A DNA stretch of 64,000 bases. It comes from JACTMZ01 sp044359955. Its GTDB lineage: Bacteria; Verrucomicrobiota; Verrucomicrobiia; Chthoniobacterales; JACTMZ01. The notes under the pieces were generated by a model. It made no database searches. It saw only the letters and a program-made list of their open reading frames with translations, and was not told the DNA's origin. The stretch spans positions 186,001-250,000 of the forward strand of contig JBIKLF010000001.1 of NCBI GenBank assembly GCA_044359955.1. The letters are read 5' to 3'. The translations under genes and the position numbers were made by a program. This document shows, piece after piece, positions 31,984 to 40,446 of this stretch (positions are counted from its first letter, which is position 1; every line of letters starts with the position of its first letter).

Positions 31984-32314
31984 AGTTGACGGAAACGGGA
32001 GATAAAAGCGGCGACTGTTCCTGAAACGTTGTTGCGGAGGCGAGGCGATCAGCGCCAAAGGCGGTGATGGCCTCGTTCGATTATGACATTGAGTAGTGAC
32101 CGACGGTCTCTACGAACTGCAATTTTAGGGCGGTTTCGGCACCGATAAACGGCGAGATGTCTCTCCCAGAAATCACAAAAAATCACAAACAAACGTGCTC
32201 AGATACCCTCAAAGTGCGATAATTTATTCCCAACAAGATTTCACAAAAACAGAAGAAAAGTATTGCCATCAATGATTTAAAGGAATATTGTGTTTTTGAG
32301 AATAAGCACATTAC

Positions 32315-32356
32315 AGGTTTAGGAAACCCTCGTTCTATCCGTTGAACTACGGGGAC
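32315..32356. repeat. Right attachment repeat (attR): orphan 5' half of tRNA-Arg
   Basis: Matches 25588-25629 over 42 bases with one difference. Read on the minus strand it is the tRNA 5' half beginning GTCCCCG, which would pair perfectly with the CGGGGAC 3' strand of the tRNA at 25558. So this is most likely the host's original 5' half, displaced 6.7 kb by the insertion. Confidence 0.9.
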
Positions 32357-32424
32357 GCGGAGTTCTCCCTCAACTAACCACAGGTGACCGCTGACGACCA
32401 AGGGCTTTCCGCGGGCGCATCTGC

Positions 32425-32715
32425 TCAGCGGTCAACGCGCAAGACGCGCCCGCCGGGCGTGACGTCCATTTCGTAATCCTGGCCGCGGGCAACACCTTCC
32501 AACTCGTAGACGGAGACACCGGCATTTTCTCTCCGGACCGCCTCGGTGAGCGTGAAGCCGGGGATACGGTCGCGCGCGGCGGAAAGAACTTTCGCGGGAA
32601 CGCTGGCAACCGGTTGTTCGCGGTCGTCATCGCGATCGTCGCCAGAGTCGTTTTCGGTCGTGATGCTGACGCAGCCGGCCAAAATGAGGGCGGCCAGCGG
32701 GAGGAGCCGTTTCAT
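32425..32715 (-). CDS. Small lipoprotein with a PepSY-like domain
   Basis: 96 residues. MKRLLPLAALILAGCVS is a lipoprotein signal with Cys15, followed by an acidic linker (DSGDDRDDDREQ). The remainder (KVLSAARDRIPGFTLTEAV, VSVYELEGVARGQDYEMDV, TPGGRVLRVDR) matches the PepSY-like helix plus strands, a small domain often inhibitory or scaffold-like. It is the last of a minus-strand series of envelope genes that starts near 35693. Confidence 0.7.
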   Translation of the reverse strand: MKRLLPLAALILAGCVSITTENDSGDDRDDDREQPVASVPAKVLSAARDRIPGFTLTEAVRRENAGVSVYELEGVARGQDYEMDVTPGGRVLRVDR

Positions 32716-32733
32716 GGCGTTGGCGCGGATGTT

Positions 32734-33225
32734 TTACTGGCCGGCGGGTGCTACCGGGGTTGCAGGTTCCTGCACTGCGACCTCTTCCGCGGTGGCCTCG
32801 GATTCTTCCGCCGCGACGAGGTAGATGGAGCCTTTGCGCAGATCGATCGAGCGGGCAACCTTGCGTTTGCCTGCCGTGGCGGAGGCTTGGTCGGCTTGAA
32901 TGGCGGCGCTCTTTGCACCGGATGCCGGGGCGGCACCACCCTCGTTGGAAATTTCGGTCATCCCCCATTCTTCAGCGTCGATGCCTTCATCGAACCCGAG
33001 CACAACAATGTCGCCGACTTGCACGTGGACGTTGATCGCCTGATTGGTGCCGTAGGTCTCGCCGAGTTTCGCGGTGATGGCTTGGGCCGTTTGGGCCGCC
33101 GCATTGGCCGCGGCTTTGAGGCGCTCTTTGTCGCCGGGAAATTCGACGGTCTCGGTTGGGGGGCGGTCGCAGGCGGCAAGGCCGGCGAAGGAAACAGCGA
33201 GGAGGATAACCGGAAACGATTTCAT
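32734..33225 (-). CDS. Hypothetical lipoprotein, 163 aa
   Basis: A lipobox LAAC at residues 16-19 follows MKSFPVILLAVSFAG. The mature part has a short Ala-rich helix (KERLKAAANAAAQTAQAI), an acidic middle, and a low-complexity Ala/Glu/Pro tail. INVHVQVGDIVVLGF suggests a small beta domain. No family recognised. It lies 18 bases from the PepSY-like lipoprotein, probably one transcript. Confidence 0.6.
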   Translation of the reverse strand: MKSFPVILLAVSFAGLAACDRPPTETVEFPGDKERLKAAANAAAQTAQAITAKLGETYGTNQAINVHVQVGDIVVLGFDEGIDAEEWGMTEISNEGGAAPASGAKSAAIQADQASATAGKRKVARSIDLRKGSIYLVAAEESEATAEEVAVQEPATPVAPAGQ

Positions 33226-33275
33226 GAGTGATTAATTTTTCCTCTGGGTGCCATCAAGGCAAGGCCAAATCTGCC

Positions 33276-34541
33276 TCAAAAATCGATCCCGGCGAAAATG
33301 CCGAGCACGGTCGCGTTGGCCACGTCTGGCGTACCATCCGGCTGGATCAGGTATTGGGCATAGGGCTGGATCCATCCCCAGCCGCTGAAGCGGAAGCGGT
33401 AGCCGGCTTCCAACGCCGCGCCGTAGCTCGCACCTTCCGTCTGCTGCGCCGGGGCCCACGCGAAACCAATGATGGTTTCGTCCCGATCGCGCTCCGGAAT
33501 GAGACCCTGATAGATGAGCGCGGCTTCCACGAAGATGGGGAATTCGTTGTTGTAAGGAGGGGCGAAGGCGAGCAGCGCGCCGGCGGCAAGACCCTGCGCT
33601 TCGGCCGAGGCGGGATTTTCGCCCGGTTCCGCGTAGAGAAGTTGGTCGGCATCAAGATACAAACCGGTCTCGTTGCCTCCCGAGCCGCTGGCATCGTTCT
33701 GGTACAAATAGGCGCCGACCGCATACTCGCCACGCAGTTTCCGTGCACCCAACTCGGTGAGCGCGCCCGTCTCGCCCATGAACCAGAGTCCGTTTTGCGA
33801 GGTGTCCGGCGCGTAGCCCTGAAACATGAGACCGTTGTTGTTCGAGTCGGTTCCCTGAGGGTAGGACATGAACAGCGCCAACTTCGTGTATTGCCAGTCG
33901 ACCGGCTTGATTTCCACCGTGCCGCCCCAGGTTGAGAAGCTTGTCGAGAACGGGATGTTGGCCCCGACGCTATCGCCGGTGGCGGTCGCGTTGTTGACGA
34001 AGAAGTTGGTGTATTGCTGGTCCATGAATTCCGTGCGGGGACGGAGCCACCCGGCTTTGAACTCGAGCAACTCCTCGATGCCGAACAACTCCGGTGTGGT
34101 GTATTCCAACCCGAATTCGAGGAGCCGCCAGCCGGTGCCTCCAGCGAAGCGCGAGGGATTGAAAAGGGAAAGACCGTCGACGTCGTTGTTCGGGTCGGTC
34201 CAGTAGCCCGGTTCCCGGTAGCGGGTGCTGCCGAAGGCGACCAGACCCTCGAGGCCGGCGAGATCGGTCAGCTTGGCCAAGTCGAGACGGCCGGCGAAGC
34301 TCAGCTCCTGCGTGAAGAAACTTCCCGAGCCGTTCTCGCTGGATACCACGCCGAGATAAAGTCCGCGCCAGCGGCCGCCGAGCGTCAGTCCGTGGTCGTC
34401 GCGCGCATCGCGGAAACCGAAGAGGCTGCCGGTGGCGAGTTTGTTGTCCCACCACTTGGCCAGAGTGTCGTGCTGGGCGGCAACGGTGGAGGCCGAAAGC
34501 AGGCAGCCAACGACAACGCAGTGTCTGAGGGCGTGGTGCAC
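33276..34541 (-). CDS. OprB-like carbohydrate-selective porin
   Basis: 421 residues with a signal peptide ending near STVAAQ. The mature sequence alternates short amphipathic strands (LTLGGRWRGLYLGVVSS, LLEFGLEYTTPELFGIEELL, YAVGAYLYQNDASG, SYGAALEAGYRFRFSGWGWI, QPYAQYLIQPDGTPDVANAT). It ends in the C-terminal aromatic GIFAGIDF typical of outer-membrane barrels. The QPYAQYLIQPDG segment is characteristic of OprB proteins, which pass glucose and other sugars. No transporter partner is adjacent. Confidence 0.8.
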   Translation of the reverse strand: MHHALRHCVVVGCLLSASTVAAQHDTLAKWWDNKLATGSLFGFRDARDDHGLTLGGRWRGLYLGVVSSENGSGSFFTQELSFAGRLDLAKLTDLAGLEGLVAFGSTRYREPGYWTDPNNDVDGLSLFNPSRFAGGTGWRLLEFGLEYTTPELFGIEELLEFKAGWLRPRTEFMDQQYTNFFVNNATATGDSVGANIPFSTSFSTWGGTVEIKPVDWQYTKLALFMSYPQGTDSNNNGLMFQGYAPDTSQNGLWFMGETGALTELGARKLRGEYAVGAYLYQNDASGSGGNETGLYLDADQLLYAEPGENPASAEAQGLAAGALLAFAPPYNNEFPIFVEAALIYQGLIPERDRDETIIGFAWAPAQQTEGASYGAALEAGYRFRFSGWGWIQPYAQYLIQPDGTPDVANATVLGIFAGIDF

Positions 34542-34547
34542 CGGACG

Positions 34548-34736
34548 TCAAGCGGGTTGCTCGCTTCGCGGAAGATTTTCCGCGCGCGAAAGATCGTCGT
34601 CCAGCTCGTCATCCCTCTCATAATCGAAGCGGGCCGGGATGGAAGAGGGTTTTTGCTCTGATGGGTGGAGCGGTATCGTGGAGCAGGCGGGAAGGAGGAC
34701 GAGGGCGAGGAGAAAGAACTTCATATTCGCATGCAT
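34548..34736 (-). CDS. Very small lipoprotein
   Basis: 62 residues: MHANMKFFLLALVLLPACST with a lipobox LPAC, then a polar, acidic tail (FDYERDDELDDDLSRAEN). The start may be Met5. It lies 6 bases before the porin gene and would be co-transcribed with it. Function unknown. Confidence 0.5.
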   Translation of the reverse strand: MHANMKFFLLALVLLPACSTIPLHPSEQKPSSIPARFDYERDDELDDDLSRAENLPRSEQPA

Positions 34737-34757
34737 ATGATCAGCGGCTGGCGGGTG

Positions 34758-35693
34758 TCAAGCGGACGGCTTGCGCCGAAGGTAGACGGCCACGATGCAG
34801 AGCAGGGAGAGGGCGACAATCGACTCCGCCCAAATGAAAACGAGGAAATCCGGGAGGGCGCCCAGCGGCGGATTCCCGGGGAGCACGCTGCGCAGGCCGA
34901 CGATGGCAAAAAGTGTTCCGGCCATCCAGGTGAAGAATTGCGGTTCAAGCCTTCGTCCCAGCACGGCCACCCAGACGGAGACAGCCGCGCACGCCAGCGC
35001 CAGCGCGCCAACGATGAGCATGAGAAAGATGGAAAACCAGAAAGCGGTGGCCGAGCGCTCCACCTCGAGCTCAAGCGAGACCGAGTCGGCCGAAACTGCG
35101 GCTACGCCGTCGCGTCCGGTGCCGGTCGCCGTCCTCTCCCTTCCTTTCAGGGCAAAACCGGCCACGGCGAGACCGGCCCTGATCACCACCGGCACCCCGC
35201 GGAATCCCGACGGAGATTCCGGGTCGCGGCGCGAAACGTTTACGACAAAATCCACCAGGTAGCGGTCGAAAGGGTAGCGGTCCACCGAACCGCCCTCGAG
35301 CATCACGGTAACATCGAGCGGTGCCATGGCGCGACCCGCGGGGAAAACGATTTCGGAATGACCTTCGGCCAGACGGCTGCCGAACGATGCGCGCGCATCC
35401 TGCAGATCGAGCACGAGAGTATGGGCAACGGACACGCCGTCTGCGGCGAGCAGTTGTCCGCGTGCCTCGGGGATGATGCGCAGCGAGATCTCCTGGACGA
35501 TCGGATCGATCTCCATCACGTCGAGGCGGAGGACGACATGGTCCGGCGATGCGTGCGGTTGACCGAAGATTTCGGTCTGCAGCGAGGTCTCCCCGCGGAA
35601 GGTGGTCAGGGTCCACACGTAGGCGGCGGCATAAAGCACGGCGACGAGCACAACGAAAACCCAACCCCTTCTCGAACCGGAATTGCTGTGCAT
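34758..35693 (-). CDS. DUF4436-family membrane protein
   Basis: 311 residues. One N-terminal membrane segment (WVFVVLVAVLYAAAYVW) is followed by a large extracytoplasmic beta domain with DRYPFDRYLVDFVVNVS (the YPFD mark of DUF4436) and three C-terminal membrane helices (FSIFLMLIVGALALACAAV, FTWMAGTLFAIVGLRSVL, WAESIVALSLLCIVAVYL). The extracytoplasmic domain resembles ligand-gated-channel-like and LMBR-type folds by layout only. The function of the family is unknown. Confidence 0.7.
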   Translation of the reverse strand: MHSNSGSRRGWVFVVLVAVLYAAAYVWTLTTFRGETSLQTEIFGQPHASPDHVVLRLDVMEIDPIVQEISLRIIPEARGQLLAADGVSVAHTLVLDLQDARASFGSRLAEGHSEIVFPAGRAMAPLDVTVMLEGGSVDRYPFDRYLVDFVVNVSRRDPESPSGFRGVPVVIRAGLAVAGFALKGRERTATGTGRDGVAAVSADSVSLELEVERSATAFWFSIFLMLIVGALALACAAVSVWVAVLGRRLEPQFFTWMAGTLFAIVGLRSVLPGNPPLGALPDFLVFIWAESIVALSLLCIVAVYLRRKPSA

Positions 35694-35788
35694 GGGGCGC
35701 GACTTTTTTGCCGCCGGTCTGCTAATTCAAGCGGAAAGCGGCCGTCGGATTTTATGTTGTTGCCGCGTCTCCTCGCCGTCCACAATGT

Positions 35789-37315
35789 TTGGTGATGGTT
35801 GGAAAATTGGTTTCCGTATCGATCGAACACTGGGCGGTGCTGGTCTTCTACGGGCTGCTTGCCGTCGCCGCGGCGATTTTCTCCAGGCGCGGGCCCCGGC
35901 AACCCGGGACACTCCCACCGGGAAATATCCGCATCGTGGCGGGCTGGACGCTTGTCTTGATCCTGCCGCCTTTTCTCTATCTCGCTTCACTGGCCGGGAA
36001 TTTCAGCGTGGAGGCGGCGCTTTTCACCGCGATTCTCGGCGCGACGATCCTCATGTGGATGTTCACTCTGGTTGACGAATTTGTTCCGGTCCTCTTTGCC
36101 GTGGTCTCGACGCTTTTCATCGGCTTGGCACCGTCATCGGTCGCCTTGGGGGGGTTCGCCTCGAGCAAACTTCTGCTCCTCATCGGAGTCTTTGCCTTGT
36201 CCGCCGTCATGACCATGTCGGCCCTGAGCCAACGCGTCATGCTGTGGGCCCTCCTGCGTTTGCCGGACCGACCTTGTTGGCAGCAATTTTGCATGTTGGC
36301 CGGCGGCTATCTGCTCTCACCCGTCATGCCCTCGGCCAATGCGCGCATCTCGCTCCTGCTGCCGGTCTTCAAGGACATGGCCGGGGCTTTGCGTTTGCCG
36401 TCGCGCGGCACAGCCATCACGGCCCTGGCCGCGGCGACCTTTGCCGGCGGCGCGCTTTTCTCTCCGATGATGGCGACGAGCAAATCGGCCAACATCGCGG
36501 CCATCGGTTTCCTCCCCCAGCAGATGCAGGCGGAATTCAGCGGTTTGTTCTGGTTGTGGGCGGCGGGCGCGGCCGCGTTGACCGTGACCGTGCTGCATCT
36601 GCTCGTCCTGCCGCGACTTTTCCCGGTGCACGACCAACCGGCCATGCCGCGGGAAACGTTGCGGGCGCAGTTGGAGGCGATGGGACCGGTCAAGCCCTCG
36701 GAAAAAGTGGCGGCCGGCGGTTTCATTTTTTTCCTCGCGGGCTGCGCGACCGTTTCCTGGCACCACATTTCACCGGCGCTGCTGGGCGGGTGCGTGCTGC
36801 TTTTGCTGCTCGTGACGGGCACGCTGGTGCGCAAGGATTTTCAGCGTCAGGTCGACTGGCCGATGTTGCTTTTTCTCCTCGGGATCGACTGCATCACGCG
36901 AATCATGGAATACTTGAAGATCGACCAGTCACTGGCGGTGGCGGCGTCCGATCTTTTCGGGTTTGTCGGCGGCAGCACGTCGCTTTTCATTCTCGCCGCG
37001 TTGGCCACGTCGGTCGTGCTGCGGTTCTTCCTCCCGACCACGCCGAGCATGCTGACCACCGCGATCATCCTCCTGCCGGTTGCCGCGGCCAACGGTATCC
37101 ACCCCTGGGTCTGCATTTTCCTCGCCGCGCTTTTCAGCGACGTTTGGTTCTTGCGCTATCAAGGGACCAACGGCTACCTGCAAATCTGCGCCTCGGACGA
37201 CGCCGACCGATTCGACGAGCGCGGCCTCATGCGCTACACGCACTGGATGAATCTGGCCCGTGTGGCGGCCGCCTTTGCTTCGGTGCCATGGTGGCACTGG
37301 CTGGAAATTTTATGA
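35789..37315 (+). CDS. SLC13-family permease (DASS-type anion or dicarboxylate transporter)
   Basis: 508 residues with about 12 hydrophobic segments. The two DASS-like signature regions appear as LSPVMPSANARISLLLPVFK and FFLPTTPSMLTTAIILLPVA, re-entrant loops rich in small and polar residues. SPMMATSKSANIAAIGFLP is a third conserved stretch. The family moves sulfate, dicarboxylates or citrate with sodium; the substrate here cannot be named. The stop overlaps the next gene's start (ATGA), so it is made with a periplasmic binding-type protein, unusual for this family. Confidence 0.82.
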   Translation: MVMVGKLVSVSIEHWAVLVFYGLLAVAAAIFSRRGPRQPGTLPPGNIRIVAGWTLVLILPPFLYLASLAGNFSVEAALFTAILGATILMWMFTLVDEFVPVLFAVVSTLFIGLAPSSVALGGFASSKLLLLIGVFALSAVMTMSALSQRVMLWALLRLPDRPCWQQFCMLAGGYLLSPVMPSANARISLLLPVFKDMAGALRLPSRGTAITALAAATFAGGALFSPMMATSKSANIAAIGFLPQQMQAEFSGLFWLWAAGAAALTVTVLHLLVLPRLFPVHDQPAMPRETLRAQLEAMGPVKPSEKVAAGGFIFFLAGCATVSWHHISPALLGGCVLLLLLVTGTLVRKDFQRQVDWPMLLFLLGIDCITRIMEYLKIDQSLAVAASDLFGFVGGSTSLFILAALATSVVLRFFLPTTPSMLTTAIILLPVAAANGIHPWVCIFLAALFSDVWFLRYQGTNGYLQICASDDADRFDERGLMRYTHWMNLARVAAAFASVPWWHWLEIL

Positions 37316-38331
37316 CACGCAACTGGCGCCATTTTCTCGTCGGTGCGGCAATCGTCGCGTTTTTTGTCATGCTCGCCGGGTTCAACGCGACCAAGCCGCG
37401 CATTCTCGTGCTCAATTCGAAGCCCGAGGATTCCGTGTGGTCGCGAAAGTTCCGCGAGGGCGCGATGGAGGAAATGAAGCGCAACCGCCGTCCGGTCAGC
37501 GTCGAATGGACTTATCTCGACTTCGCCGCCCAGGGCGGCCGTCTCTCGCCTGCTGTCGAACAGGCCGAGGTGCAGCGCACGATGCGACGCTTCAAGCCCG
37601 ATGTGCTCATCGCGGTGGATGACGAGGCTAATGTGATGGCGGCACGCGACCGAGCCATTCCGGGGGGTCCGCGCATCATCTACGTCTCGATCGACCGTGA
37701 ACCCGCGCACTACGGCTACACCGGCGCGTCTGATGTTTCGGGAATCGCCGACCGCTTGCCGCTCACCGCGTTCCGCGATCTGGCCGGTGTGGTCGCTCCG
37801 GGCCAGCCGCTGCGCATCGCGGCCATCGGAGTCGACAGTGAAACCGCGCAGGCGGAGTTGGCCCAACTGCGCGCCTATGACTGGTCGCCGCATGTCTTGG
37901 TCGCCTCTGCCACGGTCGCCACAGTGGATGAATGGGAGCAATTTGTGCTCGGCACGAAGGCGGATATTCTGCTTGTGCTCGACTCCGGCAATTTGCCGCG
38001 CAGCGCGAATGATCCAACGCCAGTGCCGGCAGATGACCTTATCCGGTGGACCGAAAAAGAGTCGGCGGCATTGCCCGTGGGCACAAATGTCAACTTTGTC
38101 GCGGCAGGGGGAGCGCTCAGTTTTGCTCCGCCGCCAGACGATTACGGCGCGAAAGCCATCGCACTGGCCCTCGATTGGCTCGACAAGCGCGACACGCCGG
38201 GTGCTCCGCCCCCGGTCGAGTCGTCGCACTTCGAGGTGGCCATCCGCCAGGCCCAGTTGGCCGGTCGCGGCGTGGTCTTGCCGCCGATCTATGTGGAAGC
38301 GGCGCGGGAGAATGGGACGTTGTTCAAGTAA
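37312..38331 (+). CDS. ABC-type substrate-binding-like protein
   Basis: 339 residues with an uncleaved-looking N-terminal membrane anchor (HFLVGAAIVAFFVMLAGF). RILVLNSKPEDSVWSRKFRE, EVQRTMRRFKPDVLIAVDDE, GPRIIYVSIDREPAHYGYTG, LRIAAIGVDSETAQAELAQL and YDWSPHVLVASATV follow. This is the two-lobed fold of the ABC_sub_bind (PF04392) kind. No ABC permease or ATPase is adjacent; the only partner is the translationally coupled SLC13 permease. It may deliver or sense the permease substrate. Confidence 0.7.
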   Translation: MTRNWRHFLVGAAIVAFFVMLAGFNATKPRILVLNSKPEDSVWSRKFREGAMEEMKRNRRPVSVEWTYLDFAAQGGRLSPAVEQAEVQRTMRRFKPDVLIAVDDEANVMAARDRAIPGGPRIIYVSIDREPAHYGYTGASDVSGIADRLPLTAFRDLAGVVAPGQPLRIAAIGVDSETAQAELAQLRAYDWSPHVLVASATVATVDEWEQFVLGTKADILLVLDSGNLPRSANDPTPVPADDLIRWTEKESAALPVGTNVNFVAAGGALSFAPPPDDYGAKAIALALDWLDKRDTPGAPPPVESSHFEVAIRQAQLAGRGVVLPPIYVEAARENGTLFK

Positions 38332-38333
38332 AG

Positions 38334-38378
38334 GTTCCCGGCGCGTCGGGGACGCCGCGCCGGCCGCTCGTCCCTACC
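38334..38378. repeat. Composite palindromic repeat
   Basis: GTTCCCGGCGCGTCGGGG with ACGCCGCGCC (same as 23849 onward) runs into GGCCGCTCGTCCCTACC, which is the right end of the element at 41348-41413. It thus joins halves of two repeat families. Confidence 0.65.
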
Positions 38379-38458
38379 TTTTGCTGCAGCCTGTCCATGG
38401 CTGCGGCTTCTGCGGGCGAAGGTTGACCGTGGGCCTTCGTTCGGGCAGGCTTCCTGCG

Positions 38459-38866
38459 ATGTTTTCCCGTCGGCGCCTGCGATTTTTCGGCCACCTGGTG
38501 GCTGCGGCGGCCATGTTTTTGGTGGCCGGCGGGCACTGGGGTGCATTGCAGACCGTGGCTTGGGCCGGGATGTTGTGGACGTATTCGCAGGAAGACGGGT
38601 CCTTGCTTTCCGGGGTGAAGAAAACGTTCGACGGCGCGCATCCGTGCACGATGTGCACCTCGATCAAGACGGCGAAAGAAAAAGAACGCACGTCTCCGGT
38701 CACCGTGGTGGCCTTGAAAAAACTCGAAGCTTTTCCCGCGCCTTTGCGTGCGGCTTTGCCGCCGCCTGATTGCCGTGAATTTGTTTTTCCCGATGCGGCG
38801 GACGTGAGGCCTGTGGCGCGTGCTGACGCGCCGCCCGTGCCGGTCCCCATCGCGGACCTCGTCTAA
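38459..38866 (+). CDS. Secreted or membrane protein with a PCxxC motif (DUF2946-like)
   Basis: 135 residues. An N-terminal hydrophobic segment (FFGHLVAAAAMFLVAGGHWG) is followed by LQTVAWAGMLWTYSQEDG and FDGAHPCTMCTSIKTAKEKE, an HPCxxC motif suited to binding a metal ion. Similar small proteins (DUF2946-type) sit near metal-uptake genes in Gram-negatives. It directly precedes the PEP-CTERM cassette at 38993, separated by 126 bases. The metal link is inference. Confidence 0.55.
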   Translation: MFSRRRLRFFGHLVAAAAMFLVAGGHWGALQTVAWAGMLWTYSQEDGSLLSGVKKTFDGAHPCTMCTSIKTAKEKERTSPVTVVALKKLEAFPAPLRAALPPPDCREFVFPDAADVRPVARADAPPVPVPIADLV

Positions 38867-38992
38867 GTTCGCGACGCGGAGTGTCTCCGCGTTGTTTTCC
38901 GAACGGCCATCCGGCCGGTTCGCGCCGCTTCACCCGCACCCTTCGTGCGCCCCTCGGTGCGAAAGAAATCAAGCAATTCACAAAACCAAAAA

Positions 38993-39841
38993 ATGAAATT
39001 TTCAAAATATCTTATCCTTAGTCTGGCTGCGGCGTGTGCCGTGCCCTCGGGTCTGCAGGCCCATATCAGTTACAGCGGACGCGATTTCGGGGCCCTTGTG
39101 GTCGGCAATCCGGCCACGAGCAATCTCACGCAAACGGTGAGCAGTTCCTTCGGTTGGGCCGATGCGACCGATGACGATTGGGGTGACAGTCACCGTGGGC
39201 GGTTTTTCCGCTTCACGCTGAATACGTCTGCTTCGGTCATGATCAGCGTCGAACGCAATGCGGGTGGCACCGGAGCGGCGGGAACCTTCCTGCCGGCTTT
39301 TTCGCTGTTCTCCGGACTTGCCCAGCGCGGCAACAACGAAGGTGTGCAACAGGGCGCGGTCTTCCGCGCCGAAGCGTTGGCCCATGACAATGCGGCCTTG
39401 TCCACCAATTCGCGTCCGGCCGGCACGGAAGGATCGTTCCGCGCGTTGACCGGTTGGTCGATCGGTAATGATCCGACCTATGTCACTGCGAATGATCCGA
39501 CGAGCGGCATCCTCATCGAGCCTCGGCTAGCGTCCTTCACCTACATTGGTCATGCGGCGGACGGCACCAGCGCCAACTTCGGTCTCGCCCCCGGGATCCT
39601 TGGCGATGGCAATGCGGATGGCTACGTCACCGCAACCATCCATGGGCTGGCGCCGGGCCAATACTCGCTGTTCGTCGGCGGGGCGAACTATGCGGCACAG
39701 ACCGCCGAGCCGGGGCCGACTTATCCGAGCTACGGCGCTAATGTGACCGTTCAGGCGGTTCCGGAACCGTCCGCTTGGGCGTTGCTGGCATTGGGTGGCG
39801 CGACTCTGGGTGTCGCTCTGAGGAGAAAACTGCGCCGATGA
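38993..39841 (+). CDS. PEP-CTERM-anchored surface protein (cassette A, gene 1)
   Basis: 282 residues. The signal peptide ends near GLQAH. The mature beta-rich part contains HRGRFFRFTLNTSASVMISV, YVTATIHGLAPGQYSLFVGG and a C-terminal VPEPSAWALLALGGATLGVA then RRKLRR, the full PEP-CTERM sorting signal (motif, membrane segment, basic tail) cleaved by exosortase. It overlaps the prepilin-like gene by ATGA. The DNA before the ATG is A-rich (AAAACCAAAAA) with no strong Shine-Dalgarno, common in this phylum. Confidence 0.9.
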   Translation: MKFSKYLILSLAAACAVPSGLQAHISYSGRDFGALVVGNPATSNLTQTVSSSFGWADATDDDWGDSHRGRFFRFTLNTSASVMISVERNAGGTGAAGTFLPAFSLFSGLAQRGNNEGVQQGAVFRAEALAHDNAALSTNSRPAGTEGSFRALTGWSIGNDPTYVTANDPTSGILIEPRLASFTYIGHAADGTSANFGLAPGILGDGNADGYVTATIHGLAPGQYSLFVGGANYAAQTAEPGPTYPSYGANVTVQAVPEPSAWALLALGGATLGVALRRKLRR

Positions 39842-40446
39842 AAAACACGGCCCCGGCTTTCACGCTGATCGAGTTGCTCGTCGTCATAGCCATCATCGTG
39901 GTTCTGGCTTCGCTCGCTTACGCGGGAGCTGGGGCCATGATCGGCAAGGGGCATGCGACGAAGTGCCTGTCGAATATGCGGCAGATCGGCGCAGCCATGC
40001 AGATGTTTGTCGGCGACAATGATGGAAAACTGCCCGGCACTTCGCACGGCGTGTCATGGACCAACTCATTGGGCGCGTATCTCGGGACCAACTTCATCGG
40101 GAAGTGTCCGGCTGTGCCCGAGCATCGAGCGCGGGTGAGCTATGGATGGAATGACAGTCTGGCTCCGGCTGGAAAAGGAATACGCATGATCGCCTCGCGC
40201 ACCCCAAGTGCCACGATGGCCTCCGCGGAACTGGCGACAAACCAAAGCAGTGAGCATTTTCACTTTGCCGGCGGACGCGGCGGCGGGGGGCGGGTTACGC
40301 CAAACCAATTCAAGGCGGCGGTCAATGTCGAGGTGCACAACGGCAGTGCAAATTATCTCTTTGTCGACGGACACGCGGAGAATCTCGCGTGGACCGAAGT
40401 GCAGCGGCGGCTGCGTCAGCCGGGAACAACTTTTCTTGTGCCATGA
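39838..40446 (+). CDS. Prepilin-like H-X9-DG protein (cassette A, gene 2)
   Basis: 202 residues. The leader and cleavage motif PAFTLIELLVVIAIIVVLAS is a type IV pilin/pseudopilin N-terminus, processed by prepilin peptidase before Phe, with the Glu at +5. The C-terminal EVHNGSANYLFVDGHAEN is the H-x9-DG motif of the abundant Planctomycetes/Verrucomicrobia pilin-like family. It is translationally coupled on both sides (ATGA overlaps at 39838 and 40443), so the three cassette genes are a unit. Confidence 0.9.
   Translation: MKNTAPAFTLIELLVVIAIIVVLASLAYAGAGAMIGKGHATKCLSNMRQIGAAMQMFVGDNDGKLPGTSHGVSWTNSLGAYLGTNFIGKCPAVPEHRARVSYGWNDSLAPAGKGIRMIASRTPSATMASAELATNQSSEHFHFAGGRGGGGRVTPNQFKAAVNVEVHNGSANYLFVDGHAENLAWTEVQRRLRQPGTTFLVP

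Larger units (their letters stand above)
31269..32314. other. Structured non-coding right end of the element
   Basis: The open frames here have Cys/Ser/Arg-rich compositions unlike protein and lack ribosome-binding sites. What stands out is dyad symmetry. There are two TTTGGCAAAGCCAA palindromes (31451 and 31590), a nested dyad at 31567-31627 and a larger one at 31911-31983. It could be an origin, a structured RNA or decayed cargo. Confidence 0.5.
25588..32356. mobile_element. 6.8-kb integrative element in tRNA-Arg(CCU) carrying a type II restriction-modification system
   Basis: Direct repeats of 42 bp (25588-25629 and 32315-32356, one mismatch) correspond to the tRNA 5' half. The left copy belongs to the intact tRNA and the right one is an isolated half. 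Inside are a tyrosine integrase next to the tRNA, two small genes, a possible HUH protein, a methyltransferase, a BglII-like nuclease and an XRE regulator. Much of the interior is visibly more AT-rich than its surroundings. There are no conjugation or capsid genes, so it is a small integrative, possibly mobilisable or satellite-like, element. Confidence 0.88.

Noticed and set aside
31348..32058. 236-codon minus-strand frame at the right end of the tRNA-Arg element
   Set aside because: Very rich in Ser, Arg, Cys and Pro, no recognisable fold, and it runs over strong hairpins; treated as non-coding.
36244..37311. Plus-strand frame upstream of the substrate-binding protein, inside the permease gene
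   Set aside because: Arg/Ala/Gly-rich shadow of the SLC13 gene; the binding protein has its own ATG at 37312 with a membrane anchor.
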